Below are positions 17,262 through 25,333 of a DNA stretch of 64,000 bases, in pieces. Position 1 is the first letter of the stretch; every line of letters starts with the position of its first letter. The translations under genes and the position numbers were made by a program. The stretch comes from Massilia arenae (GTDB lineage Bacteria > Pseudomonadota > Gammaproteobacteria > Burkholderiales > Burkholderiaceae_D), in assembly GCF_008014745.1 (NCBI RefSeq), contig NZ_VPFD01000026.1, forward strand, positions 42,404 through 106,403, read 5' to 3'. The notes beneath the pieces were generated by a model. The model ran no database searches. It was not told the DNA's origin and saw only the letters and a list, made by a program, of their open reading frames with translations.

Positions 17262-18191
17262 ATGGCGGGACGGCTCGCCATCCTGTGCCCGGGGCAGGGC
17301 GCCCAGCATGCCGGCATGTTCGATCTGGCGCGGCTCGATCCGGGCGTCAGCCGGTTGCTGGACGCGTGGTTCGGCGACCCGCAACTGGCGCCGGTGCTGC
17401 GCGCTTCGGTGGAGAGCGAAGAGCGTTTCGCGAACCGCATCGCGCAGCCATCCATCGTCGCGGCGACCCTGGCGATGTGGACCGCCTTGCGCACCCGGCT
17501 GCCCGAACCGGCCCTGGTCGCCGGTTACAGCATCGGCGAATTGTCGGCCTATGGCGTCGCCGGCGCGCTCGATCCGGACGATGCGGTGAGGCTGGCCATC
17601 GAGCGCGCGCGGCTGATGGATGCGTGCCTGGAAGGCGGGCCGGCGCAGGCGATGGTTGCGCTGTCCGGCATGCCCGATGGGAGCGTGGAGGCACTGCTGG
17701 CGCGCTTCGGCTTTCACGCCGCCATCATCACCGGCGACGATGCGCTGGTGGCCGGTGGCCCCGCAGCCCAGGGCGAAGCGCTGGCGCAAGCGGCGCTGGC
17801 GGCCGGTGGACGCGCGACCTTGCTGCCGGTCGCCGTGGCCTCGCACACGCCGCTGCTGCAGGGCGCCGTGGCGCCGTTCGCGGCGCTGCTGGACAGCCAG
17901 CGCTGGTCGGCGCCGGCCTTCCCTGTGTTGTCCGGCATCTCGGCCGAACCGGTCACCGATGCGAAGAAGGCAATGCGCGAGCTGCCGCGCCAGATCGCCG
18001 AACCGATCCTCTGGCGCGAATGCATGGACGCCTGCATCGAAGCCGGCGTCACGGTCGCGCTCGAACTGGGGCCGGGCGCCGCCCTGGCGCGCATGTTGCA
18101 AGCGCGCCACCCGCACATCGCCTGCCGCTCCGTGTCCGAATTCCGCTCGCTCGATGGGATCCATAGCTGGCTAGGGAGGCAACTCGATTAA
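17262..18191 (+). CDS. mdcH: Malonyl-CoA:ACP transacylase of malonate decarboxylase
   Basis: A 309-residue FabD-like acyltransferase that charges MdcC with malonyl from malonyl-CoA to start the catalytic cycle. It carries the N-terminal CPGQGAQHAGM (about 5-15), the nucleophile motif GYSIGELSAYG with Ser near residue 90, and VASHTPLLQGAV containing the catalytic His near residue 193. The start ATG follows the mdcB stop by one base. It is the last gene of the malonate operon. Confidence 0.92.
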   Translation: MAGRLAILCPGQGAQHAGMFDLARLDPGVSRLLDAWFGDPQLAPVLRASVESEERFANRIAQPSIVAATLAMWTALRTRLPEPALVAGYSIGELSAYGVAGALDPDDAVRLAIERARLMDACLEGGPAQAMVALSGMPDGSVEALLARFGFHAAIITGDDALVAGGPAAQGEALAQAALAAGGRATLLPVAVASHTPLLQGAVAPFAALLDSQRWSAPAFPVLSGISAEPVTDAKKAMRELPRQIAEPILWRECMDACIEAGVTVALELGPGAALARMLQARHPHIACRSVSEFRSLDGIHSWLGRQLD

Positions 18192-18228
18192 CATTCACGA
18201 AGTTGATGTCTGATATTGCTACTCGGAA

Positions 18229-18256
18229 TTGGAAGTTCGTCCGGGTCGCCTATATA
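18229..18256 (+). promoter_or_regulatory. Candidate sigma-70 promoter for the small ORF
   Basis: TTGGAA at 18229-18234 and TATATA at 18251-18256 with a 16-base spacer. The predicted transcript begins near 18263 and carries a perfect leader hairpin (CCGCCG-TTGT-CGGCGG, about 18286-18301) before the small ORF. Confidence 0.45.
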
Positions 18257-18321
18257 ACGGTTGCATAGTAGTCGTTATCGTAGGAGCCGCCGTTGTCGGC
18301 GGTGCAATCAAGGAGTCGCAC

Positions 18322-18450
18322 GTGAAAAAAATCGTCAATGCTCTCGTCGCTGCCGCCGGCAGCCGCGCCAAGAGCGTCATTCGCAAGCAGGCTGAGGCCG
18401 GCAAGCCGTTCCAGGAGAATTTCCGCAGCAATGCGGGCGGCTGGAATTAA
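18322..18450 (+). CDS. Small basic protein of 42 residues, unknown function
   Basis: A GTG start at 18322 lies 6 bases after a good AAGGAG. The predicted 42-residue peptide is basic at the start (VKKIVNALVAAAG), can form an amphipathic helix, and ends in a polar FRSNAGGWN tail. I do not recognise the family. Support for a real gene is positional: its own promoter-like sequence, a ribosome site, a stem-loop at 18458-18479, and a strong rho-independent terminator at 18486-18522, all between the mdcH stop and the next gene. It may be a short peptide gene or part of a small RNA. Confidence 0.5.
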   Translation: MKKIVNALVAAAGSRAKSVIRKQAEAGKPFQENFRSNAGGWN

Positions 18451-18485
18451 GCACGTCTGCCGCCAGATCGTGGGCGGCAATAGAT

Positions 18486-18522
18486 AAAAAGCTGGATCCG
18501 TATCGCGGTCCAGCTTTTTTTT
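18486..18522 (+). terminator. Rho-independent terminator after the small ORF
   Basis: An 11-bp perfect stem AAAAAGCTGGA / TCCAGCTTTTT followed by further T residues. The A-tract on the 5' side makes it potentially bidirectional. A second hairpin (TGCCGCC / GGCGGCA) sits just upstream at 18458-18479. Confidence 0.85.
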
Positions 18523-18715
18523 CGTCGGTATCGCTTATCGCGACCCAAGCGTATTTGTATAGACGAATATGCATCATAGTGGAATACTTTTGTTGTTTGA
18601 TGACACAGCTAGCGCACTGCCACAGTGCGTTTTCTGCAAAAAAGCTCCGAAACGGTTTGGCACGGTTGTTGCTGTTTAGCAGGTTCCTGCTAAACAGTTC
18701 TACATCGGAGCCTTC

Positions 18716-19969
18716 ATGAAGTTTCGCAACATCCCTCTCCTGACCGCACTCGCCATCGCAGGCATGGCCCCGCTTGCCGCATCCGCCCAAGCGGCCGATG
18801 CCGGCTTCCCCTTGCAACCGCTGGCTGACAAGCCAGGCCGCATCGTCCTTCCCGGCACCCAGCATGAGGTCTATTACGTCCCGTCGACCGTGGACACGAT
18901 CCAGTGGGGCTATCTGCCGAACGCGGCCACCAAGCCAGTGCTGTCGGTTCCGTCGGGCGCCACCATCGTGTTCGACACGCTGTCGCACGAAGGCATGGTG
19001 GAAGACCAGGGCCGCGATCCGGTCAAGTACTTCGGCAGCAAGGGCATCCCGACGAATATGGTGCTCAAGGACGCCATCGCCATCACCGGCTCGAACATGG
19101 CCCACGATTTCGCCAAGGACGGCCCGCACATCGTGACCGGTCCGGTCGAGATCCAGGGCGCGGAACCGGGTGACGTGCTGAAGGTCGAGCTGCTGTCGGC
19201 GGTGCCGCGCGTGCCGTATGGCGTCGTGTCGAACCGCCACGGCAAGGGCGCGTTGCCGGGTGAATTCCCCGAAACGCCGAAACCGCTGGCGAACGCCTCC
19301 GCGGCCAACCCGGAGGCCTATCACAACGTGTCGGTGTTCACCCCGATCCGCCGCGGCAAGGACGGCAAATGGGAAGGTGTGATGAAGACCAAGGACGGCA
19401 CCGAGGTGATCTTCCCGACCGCGCCGTTCATGGGCACGATGGGCGTGGCGGCGGCAACTACCGCCAAGGTCCATTCGGTCCCGCCTGGTCTGCATGGCGG
19501 CAATATGGACATCAACGACCTGGGCGTCGGCACCACCGTATATTTCCCGGTGCTGGTCAAAGGCGCCAACTTCTATACGGGCGACCCGCATATGGTGCAG
19601 GGCGACGGCGAAGTCGCGCTGACCGCGCTCGAGCATTCGATGCGCCCGACCTTCCGCATCACCTTGCTCAAGAAGGGCGACAAGGCCATCCCATCGAGCT
19701 CCGGCAGCCTTGGCCGCCCGATGGGCGAGACCCCAGACCACTGGGTGACGATCGGCCTGAATCCCGACCTCGATGAAGCGATGAAGGATGCCGTGCGCGA
19801 ATCGATCCGCTTCCTGACCGAGGTGCTCGGCATGGACCGCGCCACCGCCTACGCCTACTTGAGCGCCGCCTCCGAGTTCCAGGTGAGCCAGGTCGTCGAC
19901 GGCACCAAGGGCGTGCACGGGATGATCCGCAAGTCGGACTTCATCAACGTCACCAGCAAGAAACGGTAA
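18716..19969 (+). CDS. Exported acetamidase/formamidase family protein
   Basis: A 417-residue protein of the FmdA/AmdA family, which hydrolyses formamide or acetamide to ammonia and the acid. The family core is visible: TIVFDTLSHEG (about residues 84-94), GPVEIQGAEPGDVLKVELL (about 142-160), GLHGGNMDINDLGVGTTVYFPV (about 260-281), where the His and Asp residues are metal-binding candidates, and GDPHMVQGDGEV (about 290-301). A signal peptide (residues 1-27, cleavage near AQA-AD) makes it periplasmic, unlike the classical cytoplasmic enzymes. It stands alone between intergenic gaps; the in vivo substrate is uncertain. Confidence 0.82.
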   Translation: MKFRNIPLLTALAIAGMAPLAASAQAADAGFPLQPLADKPGRIVLPGTQHEVYYVPSTVDTIQWGYLPNAATKPVLSVPSGATIVFDTLSHEGMVEDQGRDPVKYFGSKGIPTNMVLKDAIAITGSNMAHDFAKDGPHIVTGPVEIQGAEPGDVLKVELLSAVPRVPYGVVSNRHGKGALPGEFPETPKPLANASAANPEAYHNVSVFTPIRRGKDGKWEGVMKTKDGTEVIFPTAPFMGTMGVAAATTAKVHSVPPGLHGGNMDINDLGVGTTVYFPVLVKGANFYTGDPHMVQGDGEVALTALEHSMRPTFRITLLKKGDKAIPSSSGSLGRPMGETPDHWVTIGLNPDLDEAMKDAVRESIRFLTEVLGMDRATAYAYLSAASEFQVSQVVDGTKGVHGMIRKSDFINVTSKKR

Positions 19970-19983
19970 GCGCGGCTAAGCGC

Positions 19984-20691
19984 TCAATCGCGCGCCATGG
20001 CGGCGACCAGGTGCGTCTCGACGTCGACGTACAGGTCGCTGCCGACGTCGAACACGACCTTGTTGATCTTGCCACCCGCGAATGCGAATTTGGGCCGGTA
20101 ATCGTGCGACACGCCGTCGCCCGAGTCGTAGCCGATGCACAGGCCTTCGCCGGTAATGGCGAAGTGCCCCGTCATCGTGCGGATCTCCGCTTCGGCCACG
20201 ACCCGTTCATCGACGTATAGGCGCGCCGGGCCGTACGATTCCTTGTATTCGCCCATCCTCTCCTTGGTGAATTCGACGCCGACCACGTGCTTGCCGGAGC
20301 GCGGCGCATCGCCGACCAGGCGCTGCTCGGGCGGGATGCCGAGGAAGTTGTAGACGTAGATGAGCTTACCGTTCTTGACGAACAGCGCATGGCCGCCGAA
20401 GCGGGAGCCATGGGCGAACAGGATGCCCTGGCTGTCGGCGGTGAACTCGACGTCCGCCAGCACCTTGAACGAGACGCCGTGGGTATTGGCGGCAGAATGT
20501 TCCGGCACGGTGCTGGTGCCCGGGTAATAGGCGTACTGCCGGCTCGGCGGCACGGGTGGCTTGAATTCCATCTTGAGGATGCCCATGACGATCATGGGCG
20601 CGAGCGCCTACTTGCGATACGCTGCGTAGCCATCGTCGAATCTGCCGTTGTACTTGTCGATGTATTCCGTTCTTTCAAACTTACGTAAAGC
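19984..20691 (-). pseudogene. Arylsulfatase remnant (C-terminal domain plus a scrap of the catalytic domain)
   Basis: The open part (ATG 20595 to 19984, 203 codons) matches the beta-sandwich C-terminal domain of large bacterial arylsulfatases: YYPGTSTVPEH, GILFAHGSRFGGHALFVKNG, YVYNFLG, ARLYVDERVVAE, GEGLCIGYDSG. Upstream in the same frame, after a TAG at 20608-20610, lies EYIDKYNGRFDDGYAAYRK (about 20611-20667). This resembles the conserved KYKGKFDxGWDxxRE region that sits near the end of the sulfatase catalytic core. The roughly 200 residues expected between the two pieces, and the whole sulfatase active site, are missing. I read this as a deletion-riddled relic. The residual 203-codon frame could still be expressed but cannot be a sulfatase. 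Confidence 0.75.
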
Positions 20692-20985
20692 TAACCGTAG
20701 TTATCTTTCCTGTTGAATTCCTGCTTCACCGGAGACGGTTTCACCTAACAACGTACATGTCAGGCCAGCGCCTTCTCCTCCACAGGCAGGGACGGTGGAA
20801 CTCACCGCCATCAACCTTACCGACAACTAAATACAGCCGCCAACGGTTGTAAGAGGGGCCGGGACAAGAGATAGTTCCCAAATTGTCTCGGCATAGAAGT
20901 TGTCGATTCGATCCCTCGCAGTCTAAGCGGGCAGCGCGTGCGCTGCCATTGGACCATTGCCGCACGCGGCAAGCGGCGGACGCCG
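20692..20985. other. Intergenic region without a recognisable gene
   Basis: No convincing coding frame in either direction. The only structure seen is a perfect 8-bp hairpin GGCAGCGC-GT-GCGCTGCC at 20930-20947, without a T-tract. It lies on the 3' side of the minus-strand acyltransferase gene and may be the decayed body of the arylsulfatase gene. Confidence 0.5.
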
Positions 20986-22137
20986 TCAGCGTGCCCGGAA
21001 CGGATTGCGCTCGTTCAGCTCATCCATGTAATCGTCGATCCCGCCCGCCTCGCGCTCCAGGAAGCGCTCGACCGCGTCCGCGAACGACGGATGCGCCAGC
21101 CAGTGCGCCGACCAGGTGCGGGTCGGCAGGAAGCCGCGCGCCATCTTGTGTTCGCCCTGGGCGCCGCCCTCGAAGGTGGCGATGCCCTGCTCGATGCAGA
21201 ACTCCAGCGGCTGATAGTAGGCGGCCTCGAAGTGCAGGCAGGCCACGTGTTCGAGCGCGCCCCAGTAGCGGCCGTACAGCGTGTCCGCGTCGTGGATCAC
21301 CAGCGAGGCCGCGATCGCCCGGCCTTCCTTCTCGGCGATCACGAGCAGGATATTGTCGGGCATCGTTTCCCCGATGCGCAGGAAGAAATCCAGGTTGAGG
21401 TAGGGCGTCGAGTGATGTTCGCGGTAGGTGTTGCGGTAGCAGCGGTTGAACAGCACCCAGTCCTCGCGCGTGGCGTCCATGCCGCGCACCCTGCGCATCG
21501 TCACGCCGGCTTCCTTCACCTTGCGCCGCTCGGCGCGGATGTTCTTGCGCTTCTTCTGCTCGAGCGTGGCCAGGAACTCGTCGAAGCTGCGGTAGCCCCC
21601 GTTGAGCCAGTGGAACTGCACGCCGCTGCGCAGCAGGAAGCCGGCATCGCGCAGTTGCTGCGCCTCTTCCTCGGGCGGGAACAGCACGTGGGTCGACGAC
21701 ACCTCGGTCGCCCGCTGGGTGGCGCACAGCACGTCGACCAGGGCTGCCCGCGCCGCGGCATCGCGCGCCATCAGGCGTGCGCCGGCCACCGGCGTGAATG
21801 GGATCGCGCTCAGGAGCTTGGGGTAATACTCGAGCCCATGGCGCTGATAAGCGTCGGCCCAGGCCCAGTCGAACACGTATTCGCCATACGAGTGGCCCTT
21901 GACGTACAGGGGCAGGGCGGCGGCCAGCACGTCCTGTTCGTCGTACAGCAGCAGGAATTGCGGCTGCCAGCCGGTCTCGGGCGAGGCGCTGCCCGAGGCG
22001 TGCAGCGCATGCAGGAAGGTGTAGGAGAGAAACGGCGTCGGCGCCGCCTGGGCCTGGACCAGTGCGTCCCAGGAGGCCTGGCCGACTTCGGACAGATCGG
22101 AAACGATATGCGTGCGATAATTCAAAATTGCTTCCAT
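20986..22137 (-). CDS. FemAB-like/GNAT-fold acyltransferase family protein (PF04339 type)
   Basis: A 383-residue soluble protein resembling the peptidoglycan-biosynthesis/recognition GNAT group (PF04339). Conserved-looking stretches are the N-terminal W..L....PTPFLSYTFLHAL (about 24-44), KKRKNIRAERRKV (about 197-209), LYGRYWG (about 290-296) and FEGGAQGEHKMARGFLP (about 324-340). The first Met of the frame is at 22170; I prefer 22137 (MEAILNYRTH) because family members begin close to there, but neither has a strong ribosome site. It is divergent from nadE with only about 64 bases between the starts. Its substrate is unknown. Confidence 0.75.
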   Translation of the reverse strand: MEAILNYRTHIVSDLSEVGQASWDALVQAQAAPTPFLSYTFLHALHASGSASPETGWQPQFLLLYDEQDVLAAALPLYVKGHSYGEYVFDWAWADAYQRHGLEYYPKLLSAIPFTPVAGARLMARDAAARAALVDVLCATQRATEVSSTHVLFPPEEEAQQLRDAGFLLRSGVQFHWLNGGYRSFDEFLATLEQKKRKNIRAERRKVKEAGVTMRRVRGMDATREDWVLFNRCYRNTYREHHSTPYLNLDFFLRIGETMPDNILLVIAEKEGRAIAASLVIHDADTLYGRYWGALEHVACLHFEAAYYQPLEFCIEQGIATFEGGAQGEHKMARGFLPTRTWSAHWLAHPSFADAVERFLEREAGGIDDYMDELNERNPFRAR

Positions 22138-22201
22138 TGACGAGGTGAGTGACGACAGGCAGCGATGCAACCTCGACCTGTCTCACTGCGAAGATCATTT
22201 T

Positions 22202-24250
22202 ATGAACAGCCCATTCTTCAATCTCTATTCGCACCATTTCGCCCGCGTCGCGGTGGCCATCCCGCGCGTGCGGATCGCCGACCCGGCGTACAACGCCCTG
22301 CAGACCATCGTGCTCGCGCGCCAGGCTGCAGAGCAGGGCGCGGCCCTGGTCGCATTCCCCGAACTGGGCCTGTCCGCCTACACCTGCGACGACCTGTTCC
22401 ACCAGCGCGCGCTGCTCGACGCCACCCTCGAGGGCCTGGCGGCCATCGTCGATGAGTCAAAAACGCTGCCGTTGGCCATGGTCATCGGCATGCCGCTGCG
22501 GGTCAACCACATGCTGTTCAATTGCGGCGTGGTGGTCGCGGGTGGCAAAGTGCTGGGCGTGGTGCCAAAGAGTTTCTTGCCTAATTATGGCGAGTTTTAC
22601 GAATCCCGGCAGTTCACCCCCGCAGATTGCGCGGCGGTGGACCAGATCGACCTGTTCGGCGTGCCCGTGCCCTTCGGCGCCAACCTGCTGTTCGAGGTCG
22701 CCAACCTGCCGCTGCTGCGCTTCCACGTCGAGATCTGCGAGGACGTCTGGGTGCCGGTGCCGCCATCCTCGTTCGCGGCGCTGGCCGGCGCCACGGTGCT
22801 GGTCAACCTGTCGGCGTCGAACGTCGTGGTGGGCAAGAGCGGCTACCGCCACCAGCTCGTCGGCCAGCAGTCGGCGCGCTGCATGGCGGCCTATCTGTAC
22901 ACCTCGGCCGGCCGCGGCGAATCGACCACCGACATGGCCTGGGACGGCCAGTCGCTGATCTACGAGAAGGGCGAGCTGCTGGCCGAGTCCGAGCGCTTTG
23001 CCGACGATTCGCACATCATCTATGCCGACGTCGACCTGGACCGTCTGTCGACCGAGCGCATGAAGGCGACCACCTTCGCCCAATCGGTGCGGCGCCATGC
23101 CGGTGAGGTGTCGAATTTCCGCGTGATCGGTTTCGAGCTGGATTTACCGTTGGCGCGCACCCTGCCGCTCCAGCGGAAGATCGAGCGGTTCCCCTACGTG
23201 CCGGCCGACGCCGCGCGCCGCGACGAGCGCTGCCTTGAAGTCTATAACATCCAGGTGCAGGCGCTGATCCAGCGCCTGTCGTCGAGCGGCATCGAGAAAG
23301 TGGTGATCGGCGTGTCGGGCGGGCTGGACTCGACCCATGCGCTGCTGGTGTGCGCGAAAGTCATGGACCGTCTCGGCCTGCCGCGCACCAACATCCTGGC
23401 CTATACGATGCCGGGCTTCGCCACCAGCGGTCGCACGCTCAGGCAGGCGCGCGATCTGATGGCGGCGGTCGGCTGCAGCGCGCAAGAGATCGACATCCGC
23501 CCGAGTTGTATCCAGATGCTCAAGGACCTGGGCCACCCCTACATTGAGGGCAAGGCCGAATACGACATCACCTTCGAAAACGTGCAGGCGGGCGAGCGCA
23601 CCAACCACCTGTTCCGCCTGGCGAACTTCCACAACGGGATCGTGATCGGCACCGGCGACCTGTCCGAGCTGGCGCTGGGCTGGTGCACCTACGGTGTGGG
23701 CGACCATATGTCGCACTACAATGTGAACGCCAGCGTGCCCAAGACCCTGATCTCCTACCTGGTGCGCTGGGTGGCCGAGACCGGCGCCGTGGTCGGCGGC
23801 GACGCCCAGGTGCTGCTCGACATCCTCGACACCGAGATCAGTCCCGAGCTGGTGCCAGGCGGCGAGAATGATGACAAACCAGCCCAGAGCACGCAGGACC
23901 GGATCGGCCCCTACGAGCTGCAGGACTTCAACCTGTTCTACACGCTGCGCTACGGCTACAAGCCGAGCAAGACGGCCTTCCTCGCGTATTCTGCCTGGCA
24001 GGATCGCGAACTTGGCCGCTGGCCCGAGGAACTGGGCACGCGCAACCAGTATGACCTTGGCGCCATCAAGCGCAACCTGTCGATCTTCCTGTTCCGCTTC
24101 TTCAAGACCAGCCAGTTCAAGCGCTCCTGCGTGCCCAACGGACCGAAGGTCGGCAATGGCGGCTCGCTGTCCCCGCGCGGCGACTGGCGCGCGCCGTCCG
24201 ATTCCGAAGCCACCGTGTGGCTGGACGACCTGGCGAACATCCCCGATTAA
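22202..24250 (+). CDS. nadE: Glutamine-dependent NAD+ synthetase
   Basis: A 682-residue two-domain enzyme that converts deamido-NAD to NAD using ammonia from glutamine. The N-terminal glutaminase (carbon-nitrogen hydrolase) domain has its triad as Glu54 (FPELGLS), Lys123 (PKSFLPNYGEFYE) and Cys179 (EICEDVW). The synthetase domain carries the PP-loop SGGLDST at 372-378. Length is right for the large NadE form. The ATG at 22202 is chosen over the upstream Met at 22145 because homology starts there. It is followed 26 bases later by a PII gene, suggesting co-expression and possible regulation of NAD synthesis by nitrogen status. Confidence 0.93.
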   Translation: MNSPFFNLYSHHFARVAVAIPRVRIADPAYNALQTIVLARQAAEQGAALVAFPELGLSAYTCDDLFHQRALLDATLEGLAAIVDESKTLPLAMVIGMPLRVNHMLFNCGVVVAGGKVLGVVPKSFLPNYGEFYESRQFTPADCAAVDQIDLFGVPVPFGANLLFEVANLPLLRFHVEICEDVWVPVPPSSFAALAGATVLVNLSASNVVVGKSGYRHQLVGQQSARCMAAYLYTSAGRGESTTDMAWDGQSLIYEKGELLAESERFADDSHIIYADVDLDRLSTERMKATTFAQSVRRHAGEVSNFRVIGFELDLPLARTLPLQRKIERFPYVPADAARRDERCLEVYNIQVQALIQRLSSSGIEKVVIGVSGGLDSTHALLVCAKVMDRLGLPRTNILAYTMPGFATSGRTLRQARDLMAAVGCSAQEIDIRPSCIQMLKDLGHPYIEGKAEYDITFENVQAGERTNHLFRLANFHNGIVIGTGDLSELALGWCTYGVGDHMSHYNVNASVPKTLISYLVRWVAETGAVVGGDAQVLLDILDTEISPELVPGGENDDKPAQSTQDRIGPYELQDFNLFYTLRYGYKPSKTAFLAYSAWQDRELGRWPEELGTRNQYDLGAIKRNLSIFLFRFFKTSQFKRSCVPNGPKVGNGGSLSPRGDWRAPSDSEATVWLDDLANIPD

Positions 24251-24276
24251 CTTTGGTACATGAAAGGACCAACACC

Positions 24277-24615
24277 ATGAAACAGATTACCTGCGTGATC
24301 AAGCCGTTCAAGCTCGACGAAGTGCGCGAAGCGCTGGCCGAGGTGAACGTGACCGGCCTGACCGTGACCGAAGTGAAGGGCTTCGGCCGCCAGAAGGGCC
24401 ATACCGAGCTGTATCGCGGCGCCGAATATGTGGTCGACTTCCTGCCGAAGGTGAAGATTGAGGTGGTAGTGGACGATCCGATGGCCGAGCAGGTGGTCGA
24501 CGCCATCATCAAGGCCGCGCGCACCGGCAAGATCGGCGACGGCAAGATCTTCGTGCAGAACGTGGAGCAGGTGATTCGTATTCGTACCGGCGAGACTGGC
24601 GCGGACGCAGTTTAG
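24277..24615 (+). CDS. glnB: Nitrogen regulatory protein PII
   Basis: A 112-residue PII protein, complete from MKQITCVIKPFKLDEV to the C-terminus. Tyr51 in the T-loop (YRGAEY) is the uridylylation site, and DPMAEQVVDAIIKAARTGKIGDGKIFV is the conserved ATP/2-oxoglutarate region. It reports 2-oxoglutarate and glutamine status to targets by T-loop contact. It follows nadE by 26 bases with an AAAGGA leader, so the pair is probably one operon. GlnB and GlnK cannot be separated with certainty from sequence; the nadE linkage rather than amtB favours GlnB. Confidence 0.9.
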   Translation: MKQITCVIKPFKLDEVREALAEVNVTGLTVTEVKGFGRQKGHTELYRGAEYVVDFLPKVKIEVVVDDPMAEQVVDAIIKAARTGKIGDGKIFVQNVEQVIRIRTGETGADAV

Positions 24616-24644
24616 ACTGAAGATTTAGTTAATACGGTAAATTC

Positions 24645-24668
24645 GAGGCTAACTAAATAGTTAGCCTC
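24645..24668. repeat. Perfect 11-bp inverted repeat between PII and the foreign island
   Basis: GAGGCTAACTA-AA-TAGTTAGCCTC. It lies 30 bases after the PII stop and 9 bases before the end of the minus-strand HEPN gene, so it can act as a bidirectional terminator for the two converging genes, though the flanking T-tract is weak. It also marks the point where base composition turns sharply AT-rich. Confidence 0.6.
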
Positions 24669-24676
24669 AACGATTT

Positions 24677-25333
24677 CTACGGAATATCATTTCGCATATA
24701 TTTCTTTAGATACACGAGATTTTCCAGCTCATTTTTGAATGTCCTCATAAGCTCGATCACCGTGTCGACCAAAGTATCTAGCTCATCTATCGATACTAAT
24801 GCTTCGTCCCCGTGTGCGATAGAATTACGTCGCTTGAGCAAGATAACATCAATAAATGTTTCTTTGTTGATGAAGATGTTGTAGTCAATGCCACATATCT
24901 TGCAGATGTCTCTTAATACACTGGATTTCAAATTGGACCCTGTGCTTATGAGATCTGGGTTGATGTAAGAGAATCTTTTATCTTGGGAATCAATAATCTC
25001 AGAAATAAGTCGTATCCGCTCATCAATATTCGGTCGTGTGTTGCTCAGAGAGGCAAGTCGAGTTAAGAATGAGTTTATATATATCTGATTCGATAGCTTA
25101 TCAAATGATAGTCTGCGCATTGTCAAAAAGTCGAAATATTTTTGAGCGCTGAATTTCACGTAACCTTCCCAATTTGCATACGCCAAGGCGACCATTGCCT
25201 TTAATAAGACCGTACGGTTTAGGTCGTTTGCATCAAGTATCGCCCTTTTTAAATCTTATAGCTCTCGAATGCGAAATGTGAGGTTGCCATCTAATGCATT
25301 GGATAGCTCTTCCTCGCTTCTCGGTTTGCTCAT
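24677..25333 (-). pseudogene. HEPN-domain protein (MAE_28990/MAE_18760-like), interrupted by an in-frame stop
   Basis: The gene begins at ATG 25331-25333, overlapping the DUF262 stop by four bases (ATGA), and reads MSKPRSEEELSNALDGNL...RIREL. Codon 26 is TAA (25256-25258), after which the same frame continues as DLKRAILDANDLNRTVLLKAM...YANWEGYVKF to 24677. The LLKA-x6-YANWEGYVK stretch and the late RRNSIAHGD motif are those of the MAE_28990/MAE_18760-like HEPN family, in which the R-x4-6-H motif is the RNase-type active site. The first 25 codons also fit that family, so the intact protein would be about 218 residues. Translation could restart at ATG 25195 to give 172 residues that keep the active site. 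Either a nonsense pseudogene or a re-initiating short toxin. AT-rich and unlike its neighbours. Confidence 0.72.

Noticed and set aside
18229..18450. A longer 73-codon version of the small ORF starting at 18229
   Set aside because: It begins inside the promoter-like region and passes through the leader hairpin; the GTG at 18322 has the proper ribosome site.
20741..20965. A 74-codon minus-strand frame in the gap after the arylsulfatase relic
   Set aside because: No ribosome site, no family resemblance, Arg/Cys-rich low-complexity content; treated as noise in decayed DNA.
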